This document shows positions 42,720 through 49,318 of a DNA stretch of 49,318 nt, in pieces. Made by a program: the position numbers and the translations under genes. The stretch comes from Akkermansia muciniphila (GTDB taxonomy: Bacteria > Verrucomicrobiota > Kiritimatiellia > RFP12 > JAAYNR01), in the NCBI GenBank assembly GCA_945870025.1, contig CAMBQN010000019.1:1-49318 (forward strand). Reading direction: 5' to 3'. The notes under the pieces are model-generated. The model had not been told where the DNA came from, searched no databases, and worked only from the letters and a program-made list of their open reading frames with translations. The first letter of the stretch is position 1. Every line of letters starts with the position of its first letter.

Positions 42720-42967
42720 TCAATAAGTTGCCTTTCCTGACCTTTTCCACTCTCAAGTTCCCGGATGGAATCGAGGAGCCTCCTGGCATTCTTGGGGCTT
42801 CGCAAGAGATAGGCAGACTCCGTAAGTGAGTCATAATCTTCTTGTGCCATCATGACAACCGAATCCTCACGCTTCCGTGTGATAATGACAGGGACGTGAT
42901 CCCGGCAGACACGGCGAATCGTGACTGCCAGTGTCTCCCGTGCTTCTGTGTAGGTCATTGCGTTCAT
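42716..42967 (-). CDS. yefM: YefM-family antitoxin
   Basis: An 83-residue Phd/YefM antitoxin: TYTEARETLAVTIRRVCRDHVPVIITR is the DNA-binding N-terminal fold and SLTESAYLLRSPKNARRLLDSI the conserved middle, followed by an acidic tail that wraps YoeB. The start is ATG 42967 or the in-frame ATG at 42958. The pair YefM then YoeB in this order is the standard operon. An operator with a TGTACA core overlaps the promoter, matching the known autoregulation. Confidence 0.95.
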   Translation of the reverse strand: MNAMTYTEARETLAVTIRRVCRDHVPVIITRKREDSVVMMAQEDYDSLTESAYLLRSPKNARRLLDSIRELESGKGQERQLIE

Positions 42968-42974
42968 GTTGGAC

Positions 42975-43004
42975 AGGATACTGTACAGCTTGTGCGGTTG
43001 TCAA
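42975..43004 (-). promoter_or_regulatory. yefM-yoeB promoter with TGTACA operator
   Basis: On the minus strand TTGACA (42999-43004) and TATCCT (42975-42980) are separated by 18 nt. The spacer holds the palindrome CTGTACAG (42981-42988), whose TGTACA core is the known YefM recognition element. The predicted transcript starts at or next to the yefM ATG, leaving no room for a Shine-Dalgarno site. Confidence 0.7.
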
Positions 43005-43098
43005 GAGTATCCACATTTTCTGCTGCTTTTCCCTTGGACATGTTTCCCGGCTTCTGGCATGCTACCCCTGCAAACACGCATTCAACCTAATGAGGGCT

Positions 43099-43287
43099 GA
43101 AGACTGTGAGACTGTGAGGCTGTAAGGCTTGGATGGTAATCGGTTATGCAAATGTGGCCGGTTCACCATGGGGTGCGTGCGAATCTAACCGTAACCTGTT
43201 CATTTTCAGCCTTTCAGCCTTTCAGCCTTACAGCCTTACAGCCTTACAGCCTTACAGTCTTACAGTCTATAGTCTATAGTCGTTTCT
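43099..43287 (+). repeat. Dispersed element, copy A (82-bp core plus 8-nt tandem)
   Basis: The core at 43127-43208 matches 48788-48869 in reverse complement with only four differences, all transitions. On the left are short repeats (AGACTGTGAG, GGCTGTAAG). On the right are about eight 8-base units of CAGCCTTT/CAGCCTTA type decaying into TATAGTC copies, ending AGTCGTTTCT, which is also shared with copy B. The core has an open frame (starting MVIGYANV), but the copies show no sign of selection for protein. GGTTATG and CGTAACC within it could pair. Confidence 0.9.
43251..43280 (+). promoter_or_regulatory. Possible mfd promoter inside repeat element
   Basis: CTTACA (43251-43256; 4 of 6 to the -35 consensus) and TATAGT (43275-43280; 5 of 6 to the -10 consensus) are 18 nt apart and about 43 nt before the mfd start. 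Both boxes are made by the 8-nt tandem units, so the element may have supplied the promoter. Weak evidence. Confidence 0.3.
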
Positions 43288-43322
43288 AGGTTCAACGTGG
43301 CTGATCGAGGGACCCGTGGACA

Positions 43323-46300
43323 GTGACTCGGATTCCGCCATCCAGAGGCCGCGCGCAGGCTTCGGCAGAGGATAGCCAACCTCTGCCGGCCGCGCACGCC
43401 ATTAGTGACCGCATGACCGGCGCCCTGCGCGCCGCGCTTGCCGCTGTGCCGCCGGGGGTCACGACTTTTTCGCTTCCCCTCCTCCCCGGCGCGTCGGCCG
43501 CGCTCTCCGCCCTCGCTCTGGGACGCCTCTATCCCGCCGCGCCGATCCTGGTCATCACCGCCGGATCGATCGAGCAGGAGTCGGTCACCGGCGATCTGCT
43601 CGCCTTCGCCCGCGAGACCGGTCAGCCCGTCGCGCTGCTCCCTGCCATCGAAACTGGCGACGCGGACCGCGAACTGGAGGGCGCGCGCCTCCTGGCCATC
43701 CGTACGCTTCACGCGCAACCCTGCCCCATCCTGGTCGCCTCCGCCCACGCGTTGCAGCAATCAGTGCCCGATCCGGACGCCGTTGCGCGCGCGACCCGGA
43801 CGCTTGCCCTAAACGGCGAGGCCGACCTGAACACCCTGATCGCCGACCTCGTCGCCGCCGGCTATACCCGCGCCCCCGAAGTTTCGGAAAAAGGCGAACT
43901 TGCCGTGCGCGGCGGCATCCTCGACGTCTGGCCCGCCACCGACGCCCTTCCCCTGCGCGTGGAGTTCACCGATGACCGGATCGAATCGCTGCGTCGCTTC
44001 GACCCCGCATCCCAGAGCTCGGTCGAACGGATCACCGGAGCCGAACTCGCCCCGTGCAATCCGCCCGGCGCCGTCCTGCTCACCGATCTTCTGCCGCGCG
44101 GCACGGTGATTTTGCGCCTCGATCACGACCGCATCCGCCACTACGCTGAGACCCGCGCGGCCGAGTTTCCCGGCCTGCTTCCGTGGGACGATCTCGTCCG
44201 CCGCCTCGCCGCATGCGCCCCCGCTCTCGATCTGGTCACCGGCGATCCGCCCCCGCCCGCGCTTCCCGCGCTCCCCTTCGCCATTGCCCCGGTCGCCGGC
44301 GTGTCCGGTTTCGGCGACGACCCGGCACATCCCGATCTGCTCGCGACGGCCCGGCAGCGGCTGCTCGCGCCGCTCGCCGCCTTCGCCCGTGCGGGCGGCT
44401 TCGCCGTCGTCTGCGCCGACACGCCGGGCGCCTGCGAGACCCTCGCCCAAGAACTCCCGGCCGGCGGCGGGGTCGCCCTCCTGCGCCTGCCGCTCTCCGG
44501 GGGCTTCACCCTCGCCGAGCCGCCCGCCTGCGCCCTTACCCTCCTCGCCCAGCCCGATCTCTACGCGGTCCGCAAGCACACCCCGGTCCGTCCTCGAAGC
44601 GCCCCGGCCACCGGTCAGCGCCTCGACACCATCGCCGACCTTCAGCCCGGCGACCGGGTCGTTCATCTCGATCATGGCATCGGCCGTTACATCGGAACGA
44701 CCGAAGTCGAAATAGACGGCCGCCGTTCCGAGGTGATTACCCTCGAATACGCCGACGACACCAAGCTTCACGTCCCGGTCTCGCACGTCCACCTGCTCAG
44801 CCGCTATGTCGGCGTCGGCGGCCACGCCGCCCCGCTCCATCGCCTCGGCGGCCAGCGTTGGATGCGCGAGAAGACCGACGCCGAACGCGCCATCGCCGAC
44901 CTGGCCGCCGCGCTCCTCGACACCCAGGCCAAGCGGCAGTTCAGTCCCGGCCTCAGCTTCGACATCGCGCCGCTCTGGATGCACGCTTTTGAAGCCTCGT
45001 TCCCCTATCAGGAGACGGTGGACCAGGCGCGCGTCATCGTCGAGGTCAAGGCCGACATGGCCGCGCCGCGCCCGATGGATCGGCTTATCTGCGGAGATGC
45101 CGGCTACGGCAAGACCGAGGTGGCGATGCGTGCCGCCTTCATCGCCGTGATGAACCACCGCCAAGTCGCCGTTCTGGTCCCGACCACCGTTCTGGCCGAG
45201 CAACACTACGAATCCTTTCGCGAGCGGATGGCCGCTTACCCGCTCCGCATCGACGTCCTCTCGCGTTTCCGCACCCCCGCGCAAAGCCGCCGCACCCTTG
45301 ACGATCTGGCCGCCGGTCACGTCGACATCATCATCGGCACCCACGCGCTGCTCCAGCCCGGGGTCATTTTCAAGAGCCTCGGACTGCTCGTGATTGACGA
45401 AGAGCAGCGGTTCGGCGTTCGCCACAAGGAATATCTCAAGGCCGTGCGTCAGGTGGTGGACGTGCTGACCCTCTCGGCCACGCCCATTCCGCGAACGCTG
45501 TATCTCTCCATGACCGGCGCGCGCGACATGTCGCTGCTGCAGACGCCCCCGCGCGAACGGCTGGCGATCGACACGCGGGTGGTGCGCGACTCCGATGCCG
45601 CCATCCGCGCCGCCATCCTGCAGGAACTGGCGCGCGACGGTCAGATCTTCTTTCTCTACAACCGCGTGATGACGCTCCCCCTCGTGCTGGCGCGCCTCGA
45701 ACGGCTCGTCCCCGAGGCCCGGATCGCGGTCGCCCACGGCCAGATGCCCGCGCGCGAGCTGGCCGCGGTCATGCGCGGCTTCGAGTCCGGCGAGACCGAC
45801 CTGCTGCTCTGCACGACGATCATCGAGTCGGGACTCGACATCCCCCGCGCCAACACGATCATCATCCACCGCGCCGACCGTTTCGGCATCGCCGACCTCT
45901 ACCAGCTCCGCGGCCGCGTCGGCCGCGCCTCGCGCAAGGGCTACGCCTGGCTGCTCCTCCCCGAGCACGGCAACATCGATGACGAGGCCCGCGAGCGCAT
46001 CGGCGCGCTGCGCGCCCACAGCGGACTCGGCGCCGGCTTCTCACTGGCGCTGCGCGACCTGGAGATTCGCGGCTCAGGCTCCATCCTCGGCGCGGCGCAA
46101 TCGGGGCACATCGCCGCCATCGGCTTCGGCCTCTACTGCCAGCTCCTCAAGCGGACGGTGGCCCGGCTCAAGGGCGAGGCGCCGCCGCTGCTGGTGGACG
46201 TGGACATCCAGCTCGACTTCATCGACCTCTCACCGGGCTCCGGCGACCCCGCCCGTGCGGCCTGTCTTCCATACTCTTACATCGAGGACGAAGCCCATCG

Positions 46301-46619
46301 GATCGCCTTCCATCGGCGCGTCGCCGAGGCATCCACCGGCGCCGACATCCGCGCTCTGCGCGCCGAGATGGCGGACCGGTTCGGGCGTCTGCCGCCGCCA
46401 GCCGGCCGGCTGCTGCGGCTCGCCGAGCTGCGCGTCGCCGCGGCGGTCCACCGCATCGCCCGCATCGAGGTTCGTGACGGCAAGGTCGGCCTCTATCGCG
46501 CCCACAGCCGTCAGACGCTGCTGATCCGCAACCGCAGTCCCCACCTCACCGCCGCCAGCGCCGACCAGAAAATCGCCCAGCTCATCACTTGGGTGGAGCG
46601 CGTGGGGGACTCTCAGTAG
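43323..46619 (+). CDS. mfd: Transcription-repair coupling factor
   Basis: Mfd removes RNA polymerase stalled at DNA damage and recruits UvrA. The 1098-residue protein has the UvrB-like N-terminal region (about 40-350), the RNA-polymerase-interacting CarD-like domain (about 437-500: LQPGDRVVHLDHGIGRY), the RecG-like translocase with Walker A GDAGYGKTE, DEEQRFG, and motif VI region (QLRGRVGRASRKG), and the C-terminal TRCF domain. Slightly shorter than the usual 1150. The GTG start at 43323 has no strong ribosome site; ATG 43413 is an alternative. Its GC content is visibly higher than that of neighbouring genes. It converges with the lectin gene with a 7-nt overlap. Confidence 0.96.
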   Translation: MTRIPPSRGRAQASAEDSQPLPAAHAISDRMTGALRAALAAVPPGVTTFSLPLLPGASAALSALALGRLYPAAPILVITAGSIEQESVTGDLLAFARETGQPVALLPAIETGDADRELEGARLLAIRTLHAQPCPILVASAHALQQSVPDPDAVARATRTLALNGEADLNTLIADLVAAGYTRAPEVSEKGELAVRGGILDVWPATDALPLRVEFTDDRIESLRRFDPASQSSVERITGAELAPCNPPGAVLLTDLLPRGTVILRLDHDRIRHYAETRAAEFPGLLPWDDLVRRLAACAPALDLVTGDPPPPALPALPFAIAPVAGVSGFGDDPAHPDLLATARQRLLAPLAAFARAGGFAVVCADTPGACETLAQELPAGGGVALLRLPLSGGFTLAEPPACALTLLAQPDLYAVRKHTPVRPRSAPATGQRLDTIADLQPGDRVVHLDHGIGRYIGTTEVEIDGRRSEVITLEYADDTKLHVPVSHVHLLSRYVGVGGHAAPLHRLGGQRWMREKTDAERAIADLAAALLDTQAKRQFSPGLSFDIAPLWMHAFEASFPYQETVDQARVIVEVKADMAAPRPMDRLICGDAGYGKTEVAMRAAFIAVMNHRQVAVLVPTTVLAEQHYESFRERMAAYPLRIDVLSRFRTPAQSRRTLDDLAAGHVDIIIGTHALLQPGVIFKSLGLLVIDEEQRFGVRHKEYLKAVRQVVDVLTLSATPIPRTLYLSMTGARDMSLLQTPPRERLAIDTRVVRDSDAAIRAAILQELARDGQIFFLYNRVMTLPLVLARLERLVPEARIAVAHGQMPARELAAVMRGFESGETDLLLCTTIIESGLDIPRANTIIIHRADRFGIADLYQLRGRVGRASRKGYAWLLLPEHGNIDDEARERIGALRAHSGLGAGFSLALRDLEIRGSGSILGAAQSGHIAAIGFGLYCQLLKRTVARLKGEAPPLLVDVDIQLDFIDLSPGSGDPARAACLPYSYIEDEAHRIAFHRRVAEASTGADIRALRAEMADRFGRLPPPAGRLLRLAELRVAAAVHRIARIEVRDGKVGLYRAHSRQTLLIRNRSPHLTAASADQKIAQLITWVERVGDSQ

Positions 46620-47584
46620 TCCCACTCGCAGACATAGCCCTTGACATCCGGGTTCGTCTTGCTGCCCAGCAAGTCATTCCATCGGCCCGGCCATTGCTGC
46701 GTCCAGCCATAGTACTGATTCTCTCTTTTCCCGGCCATCGCGACGGCATTCTCGGCCTCCATTTTGCCTTTTTCCTTGGCGGCGTCGGGCTGTCCCGGTC
46801 CCCAATTTGCGTAGTTCAGCGGGGACTTGTCGATCCAGGCAAACTTTCCTCCTGTTTTTCGCAGCCCAATCCATTTGTCCCATGTGCCGCCGAGGTTCAG
46901 GACGAAATCGTTTTCTTCGGCGTCGGTGATCGTCACGAGATGGCCGCCCATCCGATTGCACTGCATGTTGGCGGCATCCCACGTCACAATTTCGGGAACG
47001 TGCTTGTAGTGGTGCCCCTTGAACTCCACCGAATCGGCCGGGGCGGTCTTCTTCGGGGGGCTAGGGACCGTTGGCGCGACCTTCGGGTCGCTCGCCTCTC
47101 CGCCTTGCATGGCAATCCTAGAGTCGATATCTGATTTCAGCAATCTCACTCGCTCCAGCTCACTCTTCGCCAGCTTCGCGTCCTCAATCTTGTTGGCCTG
47201 AAGCGATGATTTGACGGCCGCGTCCAACTTCGCCAGATACTGATCCATCAAAACGCCCAGTTTTTTGTCACGCCCCTGGACACTATTCATGGCCACGGAC
47301 GAGACTCCCGCATAGGCGTTGGTGATGCCGGCGTCGAGCATTCCGCCCTTACCAAGCCTTATAAGCTCCGCCTCCACGGCCACGACCCCGTCCACATCTC
47401 CGGCCTGTCGGAAATTCTTCCCGCTCACGGCCAAGGCGCTCGCGTAGGAGGCCCGGGCCTCGGATTCAAGCAGCGAACTGGTGGTCTTGTACTGCGTCTT
47501 CAGGGCTGCCAACGGAGAACTGGCCTGAGCCAGAACCGATAGCATCGGTAGCGTCAGCGTCATCAACGCAAGCATCAGTTTCAT
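46613..47584 (-). CDS. Exported C-type-lectin-domain protein
   Basis: A 323-residue protein with a signal peptide (MKLMLALMTLTLPMLSVLAQ), a helical, coiled-coil-like region (about 25-165, including RDKKLGVLMDQYLAKLDAAV and KIEDAKLAKSELERVRLL), a Pro/Lys linker, and a C-type lectin fold (about 200-323): WDAANMQCNRMGGHLVTI, WIGLRKTGGKFAWIDKSP, NYANWGPGQPD, RWNDL and the final YVCEW. The WND and cysteine pattern fit CTLD. AAGGAG lies 5 nt before the ATG and a good promoter is present. Carbohydrate or protein binding in the periplasm or at the surface is inferred. The ligand is unknown. Confidence 0.85.
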   Translation of the reverse strand: MKLMLALMTLTLPMLSVLAQASSPLAALKTQYKTTSSLLESEARASYASALAVSGKNFRQAGDVDGVVAVEAELIRLGKGGMLDAGITNAYAGVSSVAMNSVQGRDKKLGVLMDQYLAKLDAAVKSSLQANKIEDAKLAKSELERVRLLKSDIDSRIAMQGGEASDPKVAPTVPSPPKKTAPADSVEFKGHHYKHVPEIVTWDAANMQCNRMGGHLVTITDAEENDFVLNLGGTWDKWIGLRKTGGKFAWIDKSPLNYANWGPGQPDAAKEKGKMEAENAVAMAGKRENQYYGWTQQWPGRWNDLLGSKTNPDVKGYVCEWDY

Positions 47585-47638
47585 TGCATCTCCTTCTCGA
47601 GCAGTGGTCGGTATAAGAGGCGCCATCAGATCGATGTG

Positions 47639-47668
47639 ATAGTAAAGCGTTATTGGGTGTTTTGTCAA
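47639..47668 (-). promoter_or_regulatory. Promoter of the lectin-domain gene
   Basis: On the minus strand TTGACA (47663-47668) and TACTAT (47639-47644; 4 of 6) are 18 nt apart. The predicted transcript would begin near 47632, giving a leader of about 48 nt with AAGGAG before the ATG. Confidence 0.6.
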
Positions 47669-47716
47669 CCCGCTTGTTCAGTCACCTCATTGTTATTGGA
47701 TACGGCAACCTCTTCC

Positions 47717-48715
47717 TCACGCATCGGCGAGGACGGCCTCGATTTCGGCAAGCTCATCCTCGGAGAAGACGGTGTTGCGCAGAGAGCCGATATTCTCGCG
47801 CATCTGGCCCGCGCTGCTGGCGCCGACCAGCACCGAGGTGACCCGCGCGTCGCGCAGGACCCACGCCAGCGCCATCTGCGCGAGCGACTGGCCGCGGTCG
47901 GTGGCAATCGGCGCGAGGCGGCGGGCGGTGTCGACCGCCGCGGGTGTCAGGCGGGCGGCGGTGAGGAAGGGGCTTCCCTTGCCCGCGCGCGAATCGGCGG
48001 GGACGCCGGCGGCGTACTTGTTCGTGAGCACCCCCTGCGCCAGCGGCGAGAAGGCGATCACGCCGATACCCTCCTCCGCGGCGGTTGCGAGCAGGCCGTC
48101 CTCGACCCCGCGCTCGAGCATGCTGTAGCGGGGCTGGTGAATCACGCAAGGGGTTCCCATTTGCCGCAGAATGCGCGCCGCGCGCCGCGCGAGTTCGGCG
48201 GGATAGTTGGAAAGGCCGACGTAGAGCGCCTTGCCTTGGCGAACCGCCGTGGCGAGCGCCCCCATGGACTCCTCCAGTGGCGTGTCGGGATCGGGCCGAT
48301 GGTGATAGAAGATGTCCACATAGTCCAGCCCCAGCCGCTTCAGGCTCTGGTCCAGACTCGCCAGCAGGCCCTTGCGCGAGCCCCACTCACCGTAAGGGCC
48401 GGGCCACATGAAGTAGCCCGCCTTGGTGGCGATCACCAGCTCGTCGCGCCACGCGCCGAAGGTGTTCTTGAGCAGCGCGCCCAACTGAGTCTCGGCCGCG
48501 CCAGCAGGCGGGCCGTAGTTGTTGGCGAGGTCAAAATGGGTCACGCCCAGGTCGAAGGCCGTGGTGAGGATCTCACGGCACGAGGCGGATGACGCGGCCT
48601 GGCCGAAATTATGCCACAGACCGAGCGAGACGGCCGGCAGCCGGAGGCCGCTGCGTCCGCACCGGTTGTAGATCATGCCATTCTCGTAGCGCTTCGGATC
48701 GGGTTCGTAGTTCAT
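47717..48715 (-). CDS. Aldo/keto reductase, L-glyceraldehyde 3-phosphate reductase type
   Basis: A 332-residue NADPH-dependent TIM-barrel oxidoreductase of the YghZ/Gpr and Kv-beta-like AKR14 group. The start MNYEPDPKRYENGMIYNRCG and SGLRLPAVSLGLWHNFG are diagnostic of it. The catalytic set is present: Asp in FDLANNYG (with Tyr), Lys in IATKAGY and His in YHHRPDPDTP. Further on are GLSNYP and FSPLAQGVLTNKY. GGAGG lies 6 nt before the ATG. It reduces aldehydes and may detoxify L-glyceraldehyde 3-phosphate or methylglyoxal. Confidence 0.93.
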   Translation of the reverse strand: MNYEPDPKRYENGMIYNRCGRSGLRLPAVSLGLWHNFGQAASSASCREILTTAFDLGVTHFDLANNYGPPAGAAETQLGALLKNTFGAWRDELVIATKAGYFMWPGPYGEWGSRKGLLASLDQSLKRLGLDYVDIFYHHRPDPDTPLEESMGALATAVRQGKALYVGLSNYPAELARRAARILRQMGTPCVIHQPRYSMLERGVEDGLLATAAEEGIGVIAFSPLAQGVLTNKYAAGVPADSRAGKGSPFLTAARLTPAAVDTARRLAPIATDRGQSLAQMALAWVLRDARVTSVLVGASSAGQMRENIGSLRNTVFSEDELAEIEAVLADA

Positions 48716-48754
48716 GAGGCCCTCCACGTGTCATTCGAGTTGCTGCGGGATCGG

Positions 48755-48881
48755 AGAAACGACTGTAAGGCTGTAAGGCTGTAAGGTTGAAAATAAACAG
48801 GTTACGGTTAGATTCGCACGTACCCCATGGTGAACCGACCACATTTGCATAACCGATTGCCATCCAAGCCTCACAGTCTTC
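48755..48881 (-). repeat. Dispersed element, copy B (inverted)
   Basis: Reverse-complement copy of the element at 43099-43287. The 82-bp core (48788-48869) is 95% identical. The 8-nt tandem part has only about three units (GACTGTAAGG, CTGTAAGG type), against about eight in copy A, and the left-hand direct repeats are shorter. The shared edges are AGAAACGACTGTAAG and CACAGTCTTC. Confidence 0.9.
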
Positions 48882-49034
48882 TGCCCTATTTAGTATGAAT
48901 CGGAGCCGGCGGGAAGCCCTAGCATTCGATCTCACGCGAGTTATTCTGCCAGAATGAGCCGGACGGGGCAAGATGCAAGGTGTATGCAAGGTGTATGGAC
49001 GGCCTGAATGACGCCAAGTTAAGCGATGCTTCCG

Positions 49035-49121
49035 ATCATAATCATAATCTAAATCATAATTGGGGTCGATTTTCCGTTGGTTTTACCGATACCGATTCCG
49101 ATACCGACCCCGACGCCGATG
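49035..49121. repeat. Paired simple-sequence tracts (ATCATA and CCGATA types)
   Basis: First tract at 49035-49060 is of ATCATA units; 23 bases later a second tract at 49084-49121 is of CCGATA/CCGACC units (ACCGATACCGATTCCG and on). Both have a 6-base period. Translated, they would give Asp-x dipeptide-like or Gly-x repeats, but no gene frame supports that. Confidence 0.65.
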
Positions 49122-49318
49122 GTCTCGTCTCCAGCCTTAGAATGGTTTCCCGCTCAACCGGGCGCATCGCCGTTTCACTGACCTGCGATCGCCCGCCGCT
49201 ACCGCACCGGTCGGCGCGTGAGCGCGTGAGCGGGATCTACGAGACCGCTCACACCGTCTGCGCGGTCCGATACGTCTCGCGCCACCGCTGCCGCGGCGGG
49301 CGGGGCGCTAGCCCACGT

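Larger units (their letters stand above)
42968..43322. other. Intergenic region yefM / mfd
   Basis: A 355-base gap between divergent genes. It holds the yefM promoter and operator, then about 90 bases without a recognised feature, then the repeat element at 43099-43287, and 35 bases before the mfd start. No RNA gene was recognised. Confidence 0.6.
48716..49318. other. Repeat-rich region without a clear gene
   Basis: 603 bases to the window edge. It holds copy B of the dispersed element (48755-48881), a short direct repeat of GCAAGGTGTATG near 48973-48996, two simple-sequence tracts (49035-49121) and a GC-rich end. An ATG at 49142 opens a frame to the window edge (59 codons), and minus-strand frames enter from the edge, but none has recognisable protein character. 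Confidence 0.55.

Noticed and set aside
43131-43275. Small open frame in copy A of the dispersed element (starts MVIGYANV), also open in copy B
   Set aside because: Three of the four core differences change the amino acid, the tails diverge and there is no ribosome site; it is more likely a non-coding element.
43809-46019. 736-codon open frame antisense to mfd
   Set aside because: It mirrors the Mfd coding frame; composition is dominated by Gly/Asp/Arg/Ala with no recognisable domain.
49142-49318. Possible start of a gene at the right edge
   Set aside because: No ribosome site or recognisable protein sequence; the Arg-rich product looks like translated GC-rich non-coding DNA.

Overview
The window looks like a chromosomal segment of a GC-rich Gram-negative bacterium of the PVC superphylum. 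A Kiritimatiellota or Verrucomicrobiota member is the best guess. This rests on Kdo and Lpt lipopolysaccharide genes next to an HprK/HPr/EI set, many Asn/Thr-rich prepilin-type proteins, a four-helix-bundle 'suffix' protein, and low-copy simple repeats between genes. The assignment is an inference from gene content; no rRNA or tRNA gene was recognised.

Layout. 1-250: tail of a possible transposase, then a small 9-nt repeat. 276-2761 (minus): rpsO-pnp with a strong terminator. 3081-11578 (plus): kdsB, kdsA, lptC, lptA, lptB, hpf, hprK, ptsH, ptsI and argH, mostly overlapping by a few bases. The order resembles the enterobacterial lptCAB-rpoN-hpf-ptsN region, but with rpoN absent and HprK/HPr/EI in the phosphotransfer place. 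11611-17743 (plus): ExbB-like and ExbD-like proton-channel proteins, a TPR protein, and a protein that joins a TonB-type membrane anchor to a von Willebrand A domain, then an Opp/Dpp-type ATPase. 17765-34131 (minus): a type II secretion / type IV pilus-like cluster (secretin, PilM-PilN fusion, PilO, PilP/GspC, GspE, six to seven prepilin-like proteins) with a four-helix-bundle/zinc-ribbon gene inserted. No GspF platform protein or prepilin peptidase is present. 34299-39505 (plus): a secreted PA14/SGNH-like protein, a family 2 glycosyltransferase and a polytopic membrane protein. 39525-42967 (minus): a GH2 glycosidase and a YefM-YoeB toxin-antitoxin pair. 43099-48881: an inverted pair of an 82-bp element encloses mfd (plus), a C-type-lectin-like protein and an aldo/keto reductase (both minus). 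The last 600 bases hold repeats and no clear gene.

The most striking signal is a family of ten short arrays of a 9-nt module (about TCGAYATTA, with an inverted-repeat core). They are found only between 18.5 and 36.7 kb. Nine of the ten sit at the 5' end of a gene: either just upstream of the start codon, or inside the coding sequence for the leader or signal peptide. In four pseudopilin genes the module encodes Ser-Ile/Thr-Leu triplets that make up most of the leader cut off by prepilin peptidase. In a fifth gene it forms part of a signal-peptide core. The module length keeps the frame and five of its six reading frames are open, so this may be a mobile or amplifying repeat that is tolerated, or used, in leader regions of this secretion locus. 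A second candidate for an undescribed system is the ExbB-ExbD-TPR-TonB/VWA operon.
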